Below are positions 1 through 12,100 of a DNA stretch of 64,000 nt, in pieces. The number at the start of each line of letters is the position of its first letter. The stretch's first letter is position 1. The notes beneath the pieces are model-generated. The model had not been told where the DNA came from and did not search any database. It saw nothing but the letters and a program-made list of their open reading frames with translations. The DNA comes from Dentipellis sp. KUC8613 (Eukaryota > Basidiomycota > Agaricomycetes > Russulales > Hericiaceae), in assembly GCA_002286715.1 (NCBI GenBank), contig NSJX01000055.1, positions 62,001 to 126,000 on the forward strand, written 5' to 3'. The translations under genes and the position numbers were made by a program.

Positions 1-781
1 AGTCCTTGAACGCCTGCTCCGGCATCTGCCACATCGCCGCGACCGCCTCGTCGAACGCATGTTTCGCCAGATGGCACGCGCGCTCGGGGCTGCCCCTCAC
101 ATCGCGGTAATACACCGCGAAATTGAGCGCAAGGCCCAGCCGCGTGGGGTGCCACGGCTCGAGCGTGCCGAGCGCATGCTTGTACGCGCCCTTGTACGCC
201 TCGAGCGAGAGCTGCGCGTAGTGCTCGCGCTGCTGGCGCCGCGCGCACTCGACGAGGTAGCGGTAGTAGTCGCCCTGCATCTTCTTGTAGAACACCTTCT
301 CCTCGCCCGCCGCCGCCGCGGGCACGAGCGTGCGCTCGAGCAGCGCGAGCACGTCGCGGCACGCGTCCGCGATGTCGCGCTCGATGCGCTCCTTCGCGCG
401 CCGCAGCAGCGCCGCCTCGCGCCGCGGCGCGTGCGCCTGCGCCTGGTGCTTCTCGAGCGTGTCGAGCGTGCGCCAGCTCGCGCGGTGCGTCCCCGTCGCG
501 TTCTTGTATGCCACAGAGAGCAGGTTGCGCTCCTCGACGGTCAGCTGCGCGTTGGAGAAGGAGATGATCGATTTCAGCTGCGTGATGACGTCTGCGGGCG
601 GGTCAGTGTGTGTTCGTGGGCGCGGTGGGCAGACGGCAGGGCGCACCGTCCCAGCGCTCGGACTCGTCTGCGAGCTTCGCGATGAAGAGGCACTCCGCGC
701 GCGACACCTGCGTGTTGACCTGTCCACATCCGTCAGCGCCCGCCTGGGCAGCCGGAACACAGCACAACGCACCGGAGACAT
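1..781 (-). CDS. 14-3-3 protein, 3' end cut by the window edge
   Basis: Phosphoserine/threonine-binding dimeric adaptor of the 14-3-3 family, acting in cytosol and nucleus. Exons: 781-773, 719-647, 591-1 (continuing off the window); both introns are GTGCGY...CAG. The start codon lies in a 9-nt first exon (Met-Ser-Pro) that joins in frame. Visible family signatures are VEERNLLSVAYKN followed by HRASWR, then GDYYRYLVECA, then TRLGLALNFAVYY and ACHLAKHAFDEA. The groove residues corresponding to Lys49, Arg56 and Arg127-Tyr128 of the human protein appear to be kept. It is more divergent than a usual housekeeping 14-3-3: there is an Ala/Arg-rich stretch after HRASWR and Trp replaces Tyr in the AERYDD-like segment. 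About 224 codons are present of the usual 250 or so. It is probably a paralog rather than the main isoform, which is an inference. Confidence 0.9.
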   Translation of the reverse strand, partial: MSPVRCAVFRLPRRALTDVDRSTRRCRARSASSSRSSQTSPSAGTVRPAVCPPRPRTHTDPPADVITQLKSIISFSNAQLTVEERNLLSVAYKNATGTHRASWRTLDTLEKHQAQAHAPRREAALLRRAKERIERDIADACRDVLALLERTLVPAAAAGEEKVFYKKMQGDYYRYLVECARRQQREHYAQLSLEAYKGAYKHALGTLEPWHPTRLGLALNFAVYYRDVRGSPERACHLAKHAFDEAVAAMWQMPEQAFKD

Positions 782-1706
782 CTGGTCGGGTGAGGGAGGG
801 AGAGGGGAGGAGAGGGGAAGGAAAGGTGGCGAAGCACCCGCAGGCGCGTTTTTATGATTATCGCCGCCTGGGGCAGCGGGCATGCGCTCATTCATCTGCA
901 CATGCCCTTGACCAGTCCGTGGCCGTGGTGTGCGCCTGTTGTGGGGAAGCGCGGGGGCTCAGACGGACACGCAGCGTGCTTCTCTGGCCCTGCCATGTCA
1001 TTGTCCTGCGCGTGCGCCGGGCCTGGCGCACGATACAATAATCATCTTTCAGTTGTCTATTGTGTTGCTCTTTTGTTTGAGATCGGAAACGAAGCATCGA
1101 TGTCCCAAGGCGCACCTGGAGATTCTGACTGTCCATCGTCCCACCCCGACATGCTCCGTGCGCTGGGATCCGAAGATAAGTGCAGAGGCCTGTGCGTGAT
1201 GGCCGTCTCGGCCGTCGAGGACGGTCGGAGAGAACATCAGTGGGCAGAGGGTTTGGACGAGTCAGCTGGCCCGTGCATGGCTGCAACGTGGAGCTGTGCT
1301 TTGCTGCAGTAGAGAACGTTTGTCTGTTTGAGGCGAGACGATGCGCTAGCGCTGCGGCGTGGTTCAGACGAGGGCGTTCATGACGGACGGAACAAACCCG
1401 GTTTGGCAAGGCTGCGTAGCGCAAGTCTTCTCGCCGACCTGTTAGCGCTGCTCTACTATATATGTACTCTGTCTCGATGTCTCGATGTTCCGTGTATGGA
1501 TGCACCAAACCAAGGTCTTCCTCGGATTGACTATTATAGCAGGGATGAACCAGCCAAAGGTATATAGCTAAAATACAGCAATATTCCGAACTCTCGTGGG
1601 GTATATCGTGCCATCATGCGTTTGACTGCGTCCATGGAGTCGTAAAGAAACTGTTCCATATCCATCAGCACACATCCCCACACGAAACACCAGCTGAGTA
1701 CTCACA
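782..1706. other. Interval without a gene
   Basis: This holds the upstream region of the minus-strand 14-3-3 gene and the 3' flank of the HPP gene. Short open frames on both strands show no recognisable domain and no spliceable continuation. Nothing else was seen. Confidence 0.6.
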
Positions 1707-2598
1707 TCATACAGGAGACGCAGCGCTCGGCGGCGGCAGTTTCTTTTCCGAAGCGCCCACCTCCGTGTCCCCATCCGCAACACTCGTGCTGCTGCTCCCT
1801 CCCTGCGCATGCGCCTCGTCCTCCTCCGGGCCCAGCGCCTCGGACGGCTTCTCCACGGCGGGTATGGGCGGCGTGAACCAGTGCGCGGGGTACCGCCGCT
1901 GGATGTTGTTCACGAGCAGCGCGACGGCGAGCGCCAACGCGCTGCTCAGCAGCACGACCGCGATGTAGTACCACCCGAGCTCGGTGAACGACTCGTCGAC
2001 GCTCGGCAGCAGCGCCGTCGCGCCCGCGGGCGGGTGCGTCGTGCCCGTGATCTGCATCGCGACGATCGCCGTCGCGCAGGAGATGGACGCGGACAGCCAG
2101 CGCAGCTGCTCGAAGCGTGCCGGGGGCAGGATGTGGAAGAGCTTCATGATGCAGGTGCCGATGACCGAGCCGATGACGTGCCCGCCGATGAGCGCGCGGG
2201 GCTGCGCGAGGGGCGCCTCGATGGCGCCGTAGATGAGGACCGCGGAGGCGCCCTGGATGCGAAGATCAGTCTGTGTAGCGTAAAGTCAAAGAAAGGAAGA
2301 GACGTACGAAGGACGCGACGAGCAATGGAACGTGGCGATCAAGGAAGTACTGCGCCTGGCCAAACACGGCCATGATGACGGACAGGCCGCAGAACGCGCC
2401 GATCCAGGACCAGATCCAGACGATGTAGTATGGCGGCTTGCGCGGGGTATGTGTGCGGTAGCCCAGCCACCACGATGCCCATGTCGGGAGATGGCGCAGG
2501 ATGTTTGGGCGTGGACGCGTCGCCCATGTGTGGAACCTAGTATAGTGCTCGCTCGGCGGCCTCAAGACTGTGGTCTTGAAGGTATTTTTCGGGTCCAT
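1707..2598 (-). CDS. HPP family integral membrane protein
   Basis: Predicted four-helix membrane protein of the HPP family (PF04982), 278 aa. Exons: 2598-2308 and 2252-1707; the intron is GTACGT...CAG and joins phase 0. Residues 1-60 are cytosolic-looking. Hydrophobic stretches follow at about 60-82 (YYIVWIWSWIGAFCGLSVI), 88-110, then ALIGGHVIGSVIGTCIMKLF, and a last one near YYIAVVLLSSALALAVALLV. The family signature is clear as TGTTHPPAGATALLP. The C-terminal 60 residues are Ser/Glu/Pro-rich and probably disordered. Plant and cyanobacterial members have been linked to nitrite transport across membranes. Whether fungal members do this is not established, so substrate assignment is left open. 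Confidence 0.9.
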
Positions 2599-5077
2599 GA
2601 TTGGAAGGGGAGTGTGGTATCGGCGTGCGGGGTCGTGGAATTTAAGGACCTAGGCCCCGGCGTGCAGCATGAGCTTCGGGGTTCGTAGGCTGCGGCACTG
2701 CGGGACGTATAAGCGTTTCGTTCCGAATAGAGGACGAGATGATAGATTTCAATGGACTACCTCGGTGTCTGAGCAAGGCAAAACTGCTCGTATGGGACAA
2801 GCCGCCGGGACTGTGGTCGACTCTCCGAGGAGTGCGCGAGGAGAAAATAAACCGTTGCAGCTCCGGCCGGCGCAATGCGGACGCGCTTGCTAATGTGCAA
2901 GAGAATATCTGAAATTGAGGAGAAACCTGCGGGTCTAGACGGGTGGTCGCTTACCTAGCGGCGCACACAGGAGTAAGTGATGAAGGAGCTGTGGGAGGAG
3001 CTCAAGGCTCGAGAAGAGGAGTCAGCGGAAGCGGCTCAGCGCGCGAGCCAATCTTCTGGTATCTCTCTTTAGTAGCCGGGCTTCGGGACGGTTATCTCCG
3101 ACACAATTACCCGGACATTCCCGTAATCCAGCCCGAGGCCTGCCTAATCATTTGGTTTCTTCTTCGCTCTGGGATTTCCTCAATTTTGCTGAACTCTCAC
3201 TCTGTGAGTCGACATCAATTGAGGCGCATACTTCGACGCCGGATAACAAGGTATAGGAATAGTGTATCAACTCTTAGGTTCGTGTCGAGTCGTCTTCGCA
3301 ACCAAACATTTTGACGCTTCGTTAGGGCCAAGCATGAGGATGATCTTATGTCCGTCCATGCAATTGGACATCCTTTCAATTGCTCTCGTACGTTTGGCAG
3401 CTCTTCCGCCTTCAAAGACTGATCAGCACACAGCCAAAAGCATGCAGAAACTGTCTTATCTAGCAATGCAGCCAGTCGAGTTTCGTTATACGATCGAACC
3501 CGGCACCGACGACCTTGATCTTGTCCTTCGTACAGGCAGCCCGAGTCTCGCGCGTGTCCTTTTCTTTCCCCTACTGAGGCTAGGAGTGCGTTCGAACCTC
3601 TCGTAGTTCCGTTTTCCCAGCCGCCAACTCGTGACTAACTTGCCGTCGATGCGCGCTATGTTGAATCCAAGAGGTTTGCTGTGGACGTCGTTCTCGACAC
3701 GCGACACTCATTGGACTCAATATCAGGCACAAGGCGAGGGTCCAGTGGATCTTCTCGATGATGACGTGGTATTGAGCTCGACGACGCCTTGTTCACCGCT
3801 CCTAGCGAGGATCATGCTCCCATTTCCGCTCATACATCCGCGACCAGTTGAACATTGATTCTCCGAGGCTCACGGGCAGCATCGTCAGTGTTCATACGTG
3901 CATTGGGTTTCCTGGATGCTGGTCAGGCTGAGACGGGCATTATTTCAGGTAGATCTATGACCCCTGCTGTCACTCTTTTCAGCACGCATAGGGCTTTCTT
4001 CGTCCACTCACGCTCGTGAGGACGTGGACAAAGACACTGTAGTATTGCTGGACTGTCCCCTTCTAGATGCCCACACTGTTCTTGGTCTTCCGGACCTGGC
4101 AGAGGGTGTGACGTGCCAGCACATCTCGGTGCCTACTGGCGATTCAACCTGATATTTTATCAAGGCTAATGTATCCTGCGACACGGGGGCCGCGCCTCGT
4201 CTCCTCCCTCCTCCGCGAGCACGCTTTTCGTGAGCATGTTCTCCTTATTGCTCTTCGTGAGCACAGCATGCAGCCAGATTCCTCCCTTATCCTTTTCCCA
4301 GGTTTGTTGTATTACGCGGCCTGTGAAATGCCCCCAAAAAACTGACTCATTCTAGACTGCCTTTGTGCATGTGCGAGGGTGGTCGCGTTTGTCGAGCCAA
4401 ACGTCCGAATCCAACAAGTCCTCACGCACACACTGTCGCGCGTGCTTTTCGCCTCGGAGCGCAGACAATCAGATGAGTTTTTGCGCCATCTCATTGTGAC
4501 TCGGCGCCATATTCTTTGTGGCTCGGTCAGCACGGAAGGACGCATCCATACCACGCACGCATCGCGATAAACTAGATTCTTTCGTTATACTATCCGGCGG
4601 CAATGTGTACGAATTGAAAGTTTGTCGGAAGCCTATCACAACTAGTTACTAGTCATGTAAGTAACCCCGTCTGTGGATAATATGACATATATACCTCCGG
4701 TGCAAGAAACCACGCTACGTTTCGCAAGCACTGCGACCTCCCCACATTGCATTTTTCATCGCAATTGACTGCCAAGCGGTAAAAAGTTTGAGAAAGTTCT
4801 CCGGATTGTACGAAAAGCACAAAATGACTACGTTGTCATATGTGGGATAAGTACTTACGTGTGATGCAATCGAGCAAATGTGTCAGACAACTCACACTTC
4901 TAGTGACCACGCGTTGAACGCGCTCAAGTTCGAAGTCACCTTCACGAAGTGGATCCAGCCTCGTCCGTCTACCCGCAGTGTCCTTCTCAACACGCGCTCA
5001 CAAGCTGATACCTGAACTGAGTTTATCTGCCAGCATATCACGAAAGCACGCGCGGAAAACAACATATCCTCTAGCAG
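2599..5077. other. Interval of 2.5 kb without a confirmed gene
   Basis: No recognisable domain found on either strand. Two short plus-strand frames look slightly protein-like: one from the ATG at 2739 (SKAKLLVWDKPPGLWSTLRG) and one from the ATG at 2980, which reads as a charged helix (MKELWEELKAREEESAEAAQ). They could be exons of one small spliced gene, but I could not join them in phase. A further open stretch at about 4015-4150 (plus) shows nothing familiar. The interval may contain decayed coding sequence. Confidence 0.4.
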
Positions 5078-8000
5078 ATGGTCCAGCTTGAGGAGCTCAC
5101 AGACAAAACCTGCACCATAGACACCGATGCATTCCTCTCTCGTATACTACCCATCACCGCAAACGATATCGACCGTGTCTTCTGCCGACTCGCAAGCGGT
5201 GCAGTGTACAGTGGGACACGATGGAGGTCTTTCCCTGTGGACGGCTGTAACAAGAAGAAAGCACATCTTTACGCTCCGTTCGTGAGAGTGGCCAACGAAA
5301 TTCTCGACGCGTGCAGAGCTGAGCCAGGTATTGCTGTCGGGATTCAGGATCTCTGTTGGAGGGTACAAAACGAGCCGGGCCGTGATGAGGCGCCTGGGAC
5401 GGCTCTCGATGAAGACAACGAGGACGGGGACAAGGACAAGGACACGTCGCTGATACGTCTACGTCCAAGCATAGTAGCGTCTCTCAGCGACGATGCCGAA
5501 GCTGACGCTATAGCCGCCAACGAAGCCGAATTATTGAAACACGTACGCGACCTGGGGGAGAACGCCAAAATACCCCGCACGCAGGTAGATACGTTGGTCA
5601 CGACCTATGTCCCCACACACTCATCGTATCCATAAATATCACCCCGCAGCACGAGGAGCTCTCAAAAAAGCTGTCCAGATGGTGGCTCCGAGTCCACGTC
5701 CCCGTGGAGGTCCAATACGAAGACAGCGAAGAAGAGATGTGGGCCGGCGTGGACCGGCTGTGCGGCTACATGAAGAGTGTACTCGCGGAGCAGCTGGACC
5801 GCCGCTTCGCAGTGGGCCTTCTGGTCTGCAAGGACAAGTTGACCGTCTGGCTGTGCGACCGCTCTGGGCTCATCGGAACGAGGGTGCCCATCGACATCCA
5901 AAAAGTGCGTCATACGTGCATTTCGCTCTTCTCGCTGCTGCTAATCATGCATCATCTCTATGTCTGCGCTTATAGGAGCCGAAGAAATTCATCCATGTGA
6001 TGATGGGGCTGTCTTGTCTGGAGCCTGCTCGGCTCGGCTGGGACCCTACGATGAAGATCGTTTGCCAAGGGATGGATGGAACCGAGCACCGCCTGTCTAC
6101 GAGCGCGCAAGTGACAATCAACGACTTCGGGCGGACTGCATACGAAACGAAGTGGGCCATCTTCGTACCCAAGGAGGACGGCTCTGCGGCGGGCGAGTGG
6201 TACACCACGAGCCGCATTCTCAGCGTCGAGCGCGTGGCGATGATGACCGGGCGGGCGACGCTGATCTGGGTGGTGACGAAGGCGGGGGACAGCACTCGCA
6301 AAGTAAGTTGCTGCGTGCGTTAACGTTGTTGCTGCTTTGCTGACTGTCTTCACTTCATGCAGCGGTTCGTGCTGAAACAGACATGGCGTCCTGACTATGC
6401 ATACACAGAGGCCGAGTTCCGTGCACTCGCGCCGCCAGACTCGAATCTCTATCAGATCGTCCGGTCTGTCGACGTAGGTGCCGGTGATATCGACGATCAG
6501 GCTTCGGCTGCGGCAGTCGTAGATACAGAGTACTACGTCCGCCGCGGGCTGCCTGGAGCGTCAGATTCCAACTCGGCGCCACCGGCCAAGAAGCTGAGAC
6601 CCGGCGAAGAACCGGGATCACCAGCGGTCGTGCTCTTCATCGTCGACCCAGCCACCGAAGACACCACAGGCGAGAAGGGCTCCGAGTCTGTCCGTCGAGG
6701 CCGATTCCGGTTCACGAATCGCGTGCTGACGCGGACGTTGATGTCGACGTACGGCTGGCCCGTCGAGTTCTTCCGCGATCACCGTGAATTGGTGGAGACT
6801 ATACGAGATGCAGTCAAAGGTGAGGATTACCACGACTGGTTGCAGAGTCTGTGAACTGATACAAATGCACCACATCAGGGCATCAGGATCTGTGGTTCGG
6901 TGGAGTACTGCATCGCGACGTCAGTGTGGGCAATATTCTGATCTGCCCCGAGGAGAATGGCGACCGGAAGACGCGCGGGCGTCTGATCGATCTGGATTTT
7001 TCGAAGATGACCACTGATGACGATGCTCCGGTCAGTACTCACAGTTCGGAAATGACGGACGACATCAGCATTGCAGAGAAAGTCACAAAGATAATTGGGG
7101 ATGCAAGGTTCTACGAAAAAGTTACCATTGATGAGTCAACTGCTTTGGCCCTCCTTCTGCGTTACTCCGGGGCTGCTAAAATCGCACTCAAGTATATCGA
7201 TGTTGTTCTGGAAATATATCCGCATCTGCGAGGCGTTTCCCGACCAGTGAGACTCTCCTTCAGATGTATGCCATCTGATATATATCATGCTTTGATCATA
7301 GCTTTCAAAAGAAGACCTTCGCGTATATGATGTGGCAGTGCGTGATTCACTCTTGCACGAGTCTCTGACCGCTGTAATATATCTCTAGAGGGCTCCGCCC
7401 CGGGAGATTCACCACAGTCAGACTCCAGAAAAGACTGTAAGGCAACTGTAAGGCATTTGCTCATTGTTTCTGACTGTGTATTCTAGGGCACGAAAGCTTT
7501 CATGAGCGCTGAGGTCCTCACTAACCAACCAAATTGGCCGGATGCAGCGGAGGGCCCGGAGAAATATATCAACAACCACATATTCCACAGCGCTATTCAT
7601 GACCTTGAATCTTTCTTCTGGGTTCTCGTCTACCTCTGTCTTACTCGTGCCGGGCCTGGCGGAGAGCACCGCGACCCGCCCGAGGACTCCAAGACCTGTG
7701 CCCAACTAGACAACATTGTTGCATGTCTTTTTACTTCGGAAGACGACTCGGTCCTCGCCAGGAACAAGCACGATTTGTTTCAGTGTTCCAAAGACCTGCA
7801 TCGCTACATAATTCCTCATTTTCACCCATACTTCCAGTGTCTGTCTGGCCTCGTACTCGACTGGTGGAATGCCCTCCAGCTGGCATATCGCACGTACGAT
7901 GCGCTGACACCTGGATTTATACATCAGCAAGTCCTTGACGTCCTCGACAATGCAATGAAGAACCTGCCCGATCCTGTGCCGTCGAAAGAGATGGAACGAG

Positions 8001-8197
8001 AAGATAATCGGCGAACGACGGACTTGGAAAGTACCGCAACCAAGCCCCCTAGCTGGGGTTCATCTCCGTCACGCAAGTCGGAGTTGAAATCCGGGTCGTA
8101 CAGGGAGTCAACCACAATCACGAGTCCGACTCCGGGTCCTCAGAAGAAGAAAGCCAGGGTTCATACCAGTGACAGCTCGGTCGGCTCAAGCCGATGA
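5078..8197 (+). CDS. FunK1 fungal-type protein kinase, copy A
   Basis: Protein kinase of the FunK1 type (PF17667), a family expanded in mushroom-forming fungi, 902 aa as modelled. Exons: 5078-5584, 5650-5904, 5976-6302, 6363-6819, 6879-7246, 7302-7337, 7389-7436, 7487-8197. All junctions keep frame. The intron before exon 7 removes an in-frame TAG. Kinase landmarks: the beta-3 lysine in VLKQTWR, HRDVSVGNILICPEE at residues 527-541 (catalytic Asp529, Asn534), and IDLDFS at 552-557 in the DFG position. GTKAFMSAEVL is the activation-segment end and AIHDLESFFWVLVYLCL the family hallmark. The C-terminal 70 residues are Ser/Thr/Lys-rich. The first Met aligns about 30 residues inside copy B and is preceded by a good acceptor (CTCTAGCAG), so an upstream exon may be missing. 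It is convergent with copy B. Confidence 0.87.
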
Positions 8198-9148
8198 ACG
8201 AGTTGAGGTAATTTCCACCGCAGTTTCTAGCAGCTGTAGGGCGATGTTAATAATGTTTCTTTACCAGATGCCATTTATCGAAACTTGAATGCGAGCCTTC
8301 AAGAGGCTTGAAGCTTTACCTCTGAAATTTGCTGTCTTATTGTTTTCACATTGCGTTGCGTTATGATCTCGTGTACTTCTATTTACATCGCTTACATCAC
8401 GAAATAGTCCATTGCATTGAACATCCCGAGTGACAGGATCATTTGCAAAGCTGTCGGGCATCTCATGCTTATACCTGAATCACGTCTCTACGTATACTTT
8501 TCGAGCCGCCAGATAGAAGCGGCAATGTCAGCTTCAACCACTCCTTCCGAGCTCTCAGCGTGCGCCGATTTGGGATTTATACGGACGGACATGGACATGA
8601 GCTGGGGGGCCCTGTGGGTCAAAAACTCGACCTCCTCGGCAAGAGCGTCAAACGGTGACCCCATGGCGCATCACCATGTCGACGTCGAGTGTGTGCCAGT
8701 GCTCGCGCATGTTCGGGTGGAGCGCGTTGAATCCCCCGTTGAGCGTCAGCGGGCGTCGTGGGTCCGGGGCGGGGGCATGATATTCGTCAGGGTGGGTTCA
8801 GCCGGGGTGCGATACTGTGTCGAGGACTGCGAGGGATTCCGCGAGGAGCGGAAAGAGACTGACGAGACCCATGAGCCTTCTAGTGGCGAGCTCTTGTTGT
8901 ATGAAAGGATGAGAGACGGTGTGGTGGGTGTTTGGGGCGATAGACAGTGATAGCCAATCCGGAGAGATGGGAGCAAGACTACCTGAAACCCACATTCACT
9001 CGCAAAGTGATTTGCGTCTGACGCAGGCCGGTAAGCGGGATGCAGGAAAGGTGCTCAATAACTCGTCATCGTATTTACCGAAGTACATGTCAACGAGAGT
9101 ACGATGCGTGTATTCTACTGTGTTCGTTTTACTTGTGGTTCGTGCTTC
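8198..9148. other. Interval between the convergent FunK1 genes
   Basis: This holds the 3' flanks of both kinase genes. A minus-strand frame at about 8995-8640 has protein-like composition (ATRRLMGLVSLFPLLAESLA, then GGFNALHPNMREHW after a stop). It is interrupted, and I recognise no family. It may be a relic exon caught between the two paralogs. Confidence 0.4.
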
Positions 9149-12100
9149 CTAAATGTAGACATGCTGTAAAGTCGACGGCTGACGAAATTGGGAATGAAAC
9201 CTGCCTTGTGATGAGAACTCCAATACTCTCGCGAGCTCTGCGGTCGCAGCGTCAAGCTTGTCCAAATCCCTCGTGCGCCGGTCGTCTTCCTTTTGCGTGA
9301 GCTCTGTTGCTTGTGCGTCCTGTTCGAGTGGCGAAGACTGCAGATCCTTCAACGCGTCGTCGAGCACCGCAAGAACCAGCCTGTGTACAATTCCAGGTGT
9401 GACTTCATCGTAGGTCTCATATGCAAAGTGAAGGATATTTCGCCACTCCATGATCAATTTTTCCAGGCCCTTGAAGTACGGGTGGAAGCGCGGAATGATG
9501 AACGATTGGAGGTGATCGAGGTTCATGAACAGTTCGACCTTGTTACTGCAGCGTACGTACTCGTCTCTAGTCTCGAATAGATAACCCACGATATTGCGCA
9601 GCCAGAGCGCCTCTTCGCCCCGTCGCTGGAATAGCTCATCGCGTTGCGCGCCCCCGGGCCCATTTCGGGAGAGACAGATATATAAGAGTATCCACCAGAA
9701 GGACTCGAGATCATGGATAGCACTATGGTCTTCGTGGAATTGGCGAAATTCCCCTGTATCGGTCTCAGTAATTCGGTTATCCCACCGTTCCGACTGCCAG
9801 CGCCTTTCCTGCTCTTTGCCGTCGGCGCCGGCTGAGTTTTCTGTGACAATTGTTTTTCTTCTGGCATCGTCAATGCGATGGGTGTAAAACATTGAATCGC
9901 CGTGGACCTCGCCGCTCAGGAATGCCTGCCTTCCCTATATATACTCTATTCAGTGGTAAGAATTTAACGTGTCGAAAGTGGTACCCGCCTTTCGGTCTAG
10001 ATTGTAAACCAACCTACTTTTCCAAGCAGGAGGTGGAGACTGGAATAGATGTTTAGACAGTGTGAAATTAGACGAGCCAGGCCACGCACTTCCCAATCAT
10101 ACAGGAAAGAATCCTCTTTGGAGAGCTGTCGCAGCATCAATATGAAGGACCGACGCGGACTGAGGAGGGCACAACATCGCTCACCGGTGATTTATCTTTC
10201 AGGTGCGGCCATTGCCTAAGGAGAGCCTCCTGATAGCCCCAAGAATACCAGAACTCTTCATTACGCGAAAGTAGGGTCAAGGCAACGGGTTCCGACATTC
10301 CCTTGTATTCCCTTAAGACTGACATCCGCTTTTGAACATCCGGATCATCCACCGAAACAGGTTTCGGGGCGTCAGTCCAAGTGTCGGCTTGGATGGAGAA
10401 GCCGAGGTTGATCAGGCGCCCGTGGGTCTTTCGACCGTCCTTTTCTTCGGGGCATATCAAAATATTGTCCACGCTCACGTCCCTATGTAACACGCCCCCG
10501 AACCACAAGTCACGATGACCTATACACAAATTGGTTAGCAAACGCTCGCTTCGTCCTATCCGTGTAGCCTGGATGTACGAGTACTGACCTGCGACAGCAT
10601 CGCGGATCGTCTCGAGGAGTTCCCGTATATCTCTGAAGGACGTCAATGGCCAGCCGTACGTGGACATCAGGGTGCGAGTCAGAACGCGGTTGGTGAAGCC
10701 GAACATCAGACTTTGAGCAGAGATATAGTACTTCCGGATAATGATAACGTCCCCTTCATAATCGGCTGTGCCCCAGCCGTCGCGCCCAAGTAGAGCAGGC
10801 GGCCTTCCAATCATGCCACGGCGGATAAACAGCTTGGTGTCTACACACGCGGGTGTGCCATTGTTGTTCGCGCAACCTATGTCGACTGAGCGTATGATCT
10901 GGCAGACGTTCGACGTTGATGGCGCCACTGAGCGCAGCTCGGCCTCCTGGAGTAATACAGATGGACGCCACGTCTGTTTCAATACGAGTCGCTGCCATGT
11001 CTCTGAGTGAGCAATTACTGAGCGCATCGATAGAGTGTGAAACTCACCTCTTTTTCTCCAGGCTTCGAAACCGCCCAGACTAACGTCGATCCATACATCA
11101 CCCTGTCGAAACGAATAGTATTGAGGAGGCGAAGCGTCGTATACCATTCGCCGTCCGTAGATCCATTTGTTTTTGGGACGAACACGGCCCATTGCGTGTC
11201 GAGGACGGTGGGGCCGTAATCTGCAAGCTTTAAGTCCGGATCCGTGGACAGGCGATGCTTCCCGTCGCTCTTGCAGACGATTTTCATGGTCGGATCCCAC
11301 CCGAGCCTCGACGGTTCCAAGCGGGAAAATGCCATTATAACATAAATGAACTTCTTTGGTTGCTAATCAAAAAATAGGCTTAAGTATTGGAGGAAGATGT
11401 GGATGGTAATAGACGCACCTTGTGGATGTCGATGGGAGCCCGCATTCCCAGGAGGCCAGAGCGATCATGCAGCCAGATCGAGAGATTCGACCCACAGACG
11501 AGAAGGCCGATAACGAATTGCCGATCCAGCTGTGCCATGAGGATTTCTCTCATGCAGCGACAAAGCCGGTTGAGACCGGCCTTTGCAGTAGCAGGATCGT
11601 CGATGATCCTGAACTCGACCGGGACATGCACGCGGCGGAGCCACCATGTGGACAGATTCTCTGCGAGCTTTTCGTACTGTGGAATTGAAGAATGAGGTTG
11701 TGCATCAGAGACGAGGAAAGGGGCGGAAAAGTGAAGTTGGGCGCACGAGTGATTCGGAAATCGAATCGCTGTCAGCTTCCTTCACGAGGCTTAGGATCTG
11801 GCTCTGCCACTCGAGCCAATCCTTCTCGTCCGTGCCTCTGCGGAGCGACGCCACGACCTTGGGATAGTCATCAAGTTCGTCGGCGAGTTCATCTATAGAC
11901 GTCAAGCTTTTATCCAAATCACATCGCCATTGAACGTCGCCAAGCTCGAGAGGGATCGCGAGCTCCTTGCACGCCTTCAGAATGCCGTTTGATACCTCTA
12001 TGAATGGCTCGTACATCTGTCTTACGTCTTCTGCGTTGTCCAGCAGTCGCGGCATACCCGTCCATCGAGAGTTGTCGTAGAGCGTAGGAGAAACGTGAGC

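Noticed and set aside
2739..3074. Small two-exon gene (tryptophan-rich head, charged helical tail)
   Set aside because: The two pieces could not be joined in phase with acceptable splice signals, so no CDS was called.
7384..7390. In-frame TAG in FunK1 copy A suggesting a pseudogene
   Set aside because: It is removed by a standard intron (GTGCGT at 7338 to CTCTAG at 7388, with a CTGAC branch point), and copy B has the same intron position.
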